From Parafilimonas sp. (lineage in GTDB: Bacteria; Bacteroidota; Bacteroidia; Chitinophagales; Chitinophagaceae), in the NCBI GenBank assembly GCA_023251275.1, contig JAHEZC010000085.1:1-8327 (forward strand): a stretch of DNA of 8,327 bases. The letters are read 5' to 3'. The translations under genes were made by a program, and so were the position numbers. The notes under the pieces are model-generated. The model saw only the letters and a list, made by a program, of their open reading frames with translations, had not been told where the DNA came from and did not search any database. Below, one piece after another: positions 6,106 through 8,327 of this stretch (the first letter of the stretch is position 1; each line of letters begins with the position of its first letter).

Positions 6106-8327
6106 TTATCCTTTTTTATTTACGCTCACTTTCAACAGAATGCCATTTACTTCAATGTCAGTACCGTCCTGCATTTCGGGCACCCAATCAAGACTATCTG
6201 CCAAAATTTCCGCGCAAATATAGTTTTTAAATTCATTTATGGATGGCTTGATCTCATTATTGTCGAGCACATTTACGAATATACGGTCTGTTAATTCAAA
6301 ACCGCGTTCCTTTCGTATATTTTGTACCCGGTTGATGAATTCACGGGCATTACCTTCCTTTTGTAATTCATCGGAAATGGTTGTGTCGAGTGCAACAGTG
6401 AGGCTGCCTTTAGTAGATACACTCCAGCCGGGAATATCTTCTGCAGTGATTTCAACCTCATTTAGACTCAAAGTGAACTCCCTGCCATCTGCATAAACTG
6501 TATAACTGCCGGTTCTCTCTAACTGAGAAATTTCATGCTGGGACATGTTTCCGGTTGCAGCTATGACGCTTTTCATAAGAGACCCTAATTTTTTGCCAAG
6601 TATTTTAAAATCAGGCTTAACCTTTTTCTTAATAAATCCCCCCGTCTCGGTGATGTATTCAAGTCCCTTTACATTTACTTCAGCTTTTATCAGTTCTTCC
6701 ACTTTTTTTAGCTGCTCTTTCATTTGAGGATTCAAAACAGGGATCAATACCCTCTGCAAAGGTTGTCTAACTTTAATGTTAACTCTTTTTCGAAGCGAAA
6801 GTATAAGTGATGATATATCCTGGGCCAGTTGCATTCTTTCTTCCAAAGCACCATCAGTAGCTTCTTCATTGGCTATAGGAAAGTCAGCATGATGAACAGA
6901 GCCGACTTGTAAACGGTTTGTCGCCCTGTTTAAATTTTGAAAAACTGCATCACTAAAAAATGGTGAAATTGGGGCAATTAATCGTGTAAGGATTTCGAGA
7001 CATTCATATAAAGTCTGGTAAGCAGATATCTTATCATGCTCATAATCGCCTTTCCAGAAACGGCGGCGGCACAGACGAACATACCAGTTGCTTAAATGCT
7101 CATCCACAAATTCTTCGATGAGGCGGCCTGCAATGGTGGGTTCGTATTCATCCATCGCTCCGGTAACTCTTTTATTCAGCGTATTTAATGACGATAAAAT
7201 CCACCGGTCTATTTCAGGCCTTTGGCTCAAAGGAATATAATCTTCTTTAAATGCGAACCCATCCACATTGGCGTAAAGCACAAAGAACTGGTAGGTATTG
7301 TATAATGTGCCGAAGAATTTTCGCTGCACTTCTTTAATCCCGTTGATATCAAATTTTAAATTATCCCACGGCGATGCATTGGTAATGAGATACCAGCGTG
7401 TGGCATCTGCTCCAAAAGTGGCTATAGTTTTGAACGGGTCAACAGTATTGCCCAATCGCTTGCTCATCTTGTTGCCATTCTTGTCCAGTACGAGACCATT
7501 GGAAATGCAGGTTCTGTAAGCAAGACCCGGATACCTTTCATCGTTCACTTCAAAGCCATCTTTTTTTAACTCTTCCTGTATATCTTCTTTCAGCAAGGCA
7601 CTGATGGCATGAAGGGTATAAAACCAGCCTCTTGTCTGGTCAACACCTTCAGCAATAAAATTTGCGGGGTAGTTTTTGGCAAATGTTTCTTTATTCTCAA
7701 AAGGAAAATGCCATTGGGCGAAAGGCATAGCGCCTGCGTCAAACCAAACATCTATCAGATCAGCGATACGCTTCATCGGTTTACCTGATGGAGAAATGAG
7801 AACGATTTCATCTATAAAGGGCTTATGCAAATCAGTTAACAGTTGATTTATTCTAATTTCGGAATCAGTTCCTGCAACCGGCAACAGGTAACCAGCATCA
7901 ACTGATTTTCTTAGTTCAGTTTTTAGTTCTTCTATACTTCCTATACAAATTTCCTCAGTGCCGTCTTCCGATCTCCACACAGGCAACGGTGTACCCCAAA
8001 AACGACTGCGACTCAAATTCCAGTCCACCATATTTTCCAGCCAGTTGCCGAATCTCCCTTCGCCGGTTGATTTGGGTTTCCAGTTAATGGTCTTGTTTAA
8101 TTCTACCATCCTCTCTTTGAGCGCCGTTGTCTTTATAAACCATGAGTCCAGCGGATAGTATAAGATGGGTTTATCCGTTCTCCAGCAATGTGGATAGCTG
8201 TGCTCGTATTTTTCAATTTTAAAAGCCCGGTTTTCTTTTTTTAGCTTTACACAGATGTCCACGTTCACATCTTCATATTCAGGATCATCTTTATAGTTTT
8301 TTACATACCTGCCACTGAATTCACCCA
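6106..8327 (-). CDS. ileS: Isoleucyl-tRNA synthetase, type 2 (IleS2), C-terminal 739 residues; N-terminus off the right edge
   Basis: Class Ia synthetase that charges tRNA-Ile in the cytoplasm. The frame stays open to the window edge: the residues before the GTG at 8268 (GEFSGRYVKNYKDDPEYEDV) are coding, so that GTG is not the start and the protein is cut only by the window. Visible landmarks are SYPHCWRTDKPILYYPL, WNLSRSRFWGTPLPVW, EGVDQTRGWFYTLHA, the ATP-binding KMSKR loop (codons at 7470-7456), the anticodon-domain segment SNWYVRLCRRRFWKGDYEHDK, and the C-terminal EGNAREFINRVQNIRKERGFE. SRSRFWGTPLP and KMSKR (rather than KMSKS) mark the eukaryote-like type 2 class, and the C-terminal cysteine zinc site of type 1 enzymes is absent. 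The HIGH motif and most of the editing domain are off-window. The stop is 4 bp before the DksA-like gene. Confidence 0.97.
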   Translation of the reverse strand, partial: GEFSGRYVKNYKDDPEYEDVNVDICVKLKKENRAFKIEKYEHSYPHCWRTDKPILYYPLDSWFIKTTALKERMVELNKTINWKPKSTGEGRFGNWLENMVDWNLSRSRFWGTPLPVWRSEDGTEEICIGSIEELKTELRKSVDAGYLLPVAGTDSEIRINQLLTDLHKPFIDEIVLISPSGKPMKRIADLIDVWFDAGAMPFAQWHFPFENKETFAKNYPANFIAEGVDQTRGWFYTLHAISALLKEDIQEELKKDGFEVNDERYPGLAYRTCISNGLVLDKNGNKMSKRLGNTVDPFKTIATFGADATRWYLITNASPWDNLKFDINGIKEVQRKFFGTLYNTYQFFVLYANVDGFAFKEDYIPLSQRPEIDRWILSSLNTLNKRVTGAMDEYEPTIAGRLIEEFVDEHLSNWYVRLCRRRFWKGDYEHDKISAYQTLYECLEILTRLIAPISPFFSDAVFQNLNRATNRLQVGSVHHADFPIANEEATDGALEERMQLAQDISSLILSLRKRVNIKVRQPLQRVLIPVLNPQMKEQLKKVEELIKAEVNVKGLEYITETGGFIKKKVKPDFKILGKKLGSLMKSVIAATGNMSQHEISQLERTGSYTVYADGREFTLSLNEVEITAEDIPGWSVSTKGSLTVALDTTISDELQKEGNAREFINRVQNIRKERGFELTDRIFVNVLDNNEIKPSINEFKNYICAEILADSLDWVPEMQDGTDIEVNGILLKVSVNKKG

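Noticed and set aside
5742..6294. Plus-strand frames rich in Phe/Ala/Arg
   Set aside because: They are the antisense shadow of the lysine/alanine-rich tail and of the ileS 3' end; low complexity explains the lack of stops.
8266..8268. GTG as the ileS start
   Set aside because: The frame continues upstream to the window edge with residues typical of IleRS, and the HIGH-containing N-terminal region is still missing.

Overview
The window looks like a chromosomal stretch from a member of the Bacteroidota, probably near Chitinophagaceae/Sphingobacteriia. The evidence is AT-rich DNA, a Bacteroidetes-type tyrosine integrase, a TAnnTTTG/TTG promoter, weak Shine-Dalgarno sites, a PorT-like outer-membrane beta-barrel, a DksA-like protein lacking zinc-finger cysteines, and a type-2 (KMSKR) isoleucyl-tRNA synthetase. 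The family placement is inference.

Left edge (1-1345): the first 350 residues of a tyrosine recombinase read leftward off the window. They are followed by about 200 bp of non-coding DNA holding three perfect copies of a 12-bp motif (one inverted, two in tandem), then an intact tRNA-Ser(GGA) gene whose 3' end faces the integrase. This is the usual layout of an integrative element inserted at a tRNA 3' end. The element body would lie to the left, outside the window.

Middle (1371-5209): a tatD-family metal-dependent hydrolase on the minus strand is divergent from a plus-strand block made of a sensor histidine kinase, an OmpR-type response regulator 2 bases downstream, and a secreted outer-membrane beta-barrel protein 73 bases further on. 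The 524-bp divergent region has no convincing gene. It does contain a textbook Bacteroidetes promoter directly upstream of a sequence that can fold into an 11-bp closing stem, a pyrimidine-rich bulge and an 8-bp apical hairpin, which I call a candidate structured RNA. A 14-bp tandem repeat lies just after it.

Right (5298-8327): two minus-strand genes end at a perfect 12-bp hairpin, the likely terminator. They are ileS (C-terminal 739 residues visible; the N-terminus is off the right edge) and, 4 bases downstream, a DksA/TraR-like protein with a roughly 100-residue lysine/alanine/proline-rich, histone H1-like N-terminal tail.

Most genes here are ordinary. The best leads are the candidate RNA, the integrase-adjacent repeats, and the H1-tailed, zinc-finger-less DksA homologue. 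I did not see a complete new defence or metabolic system in this window.
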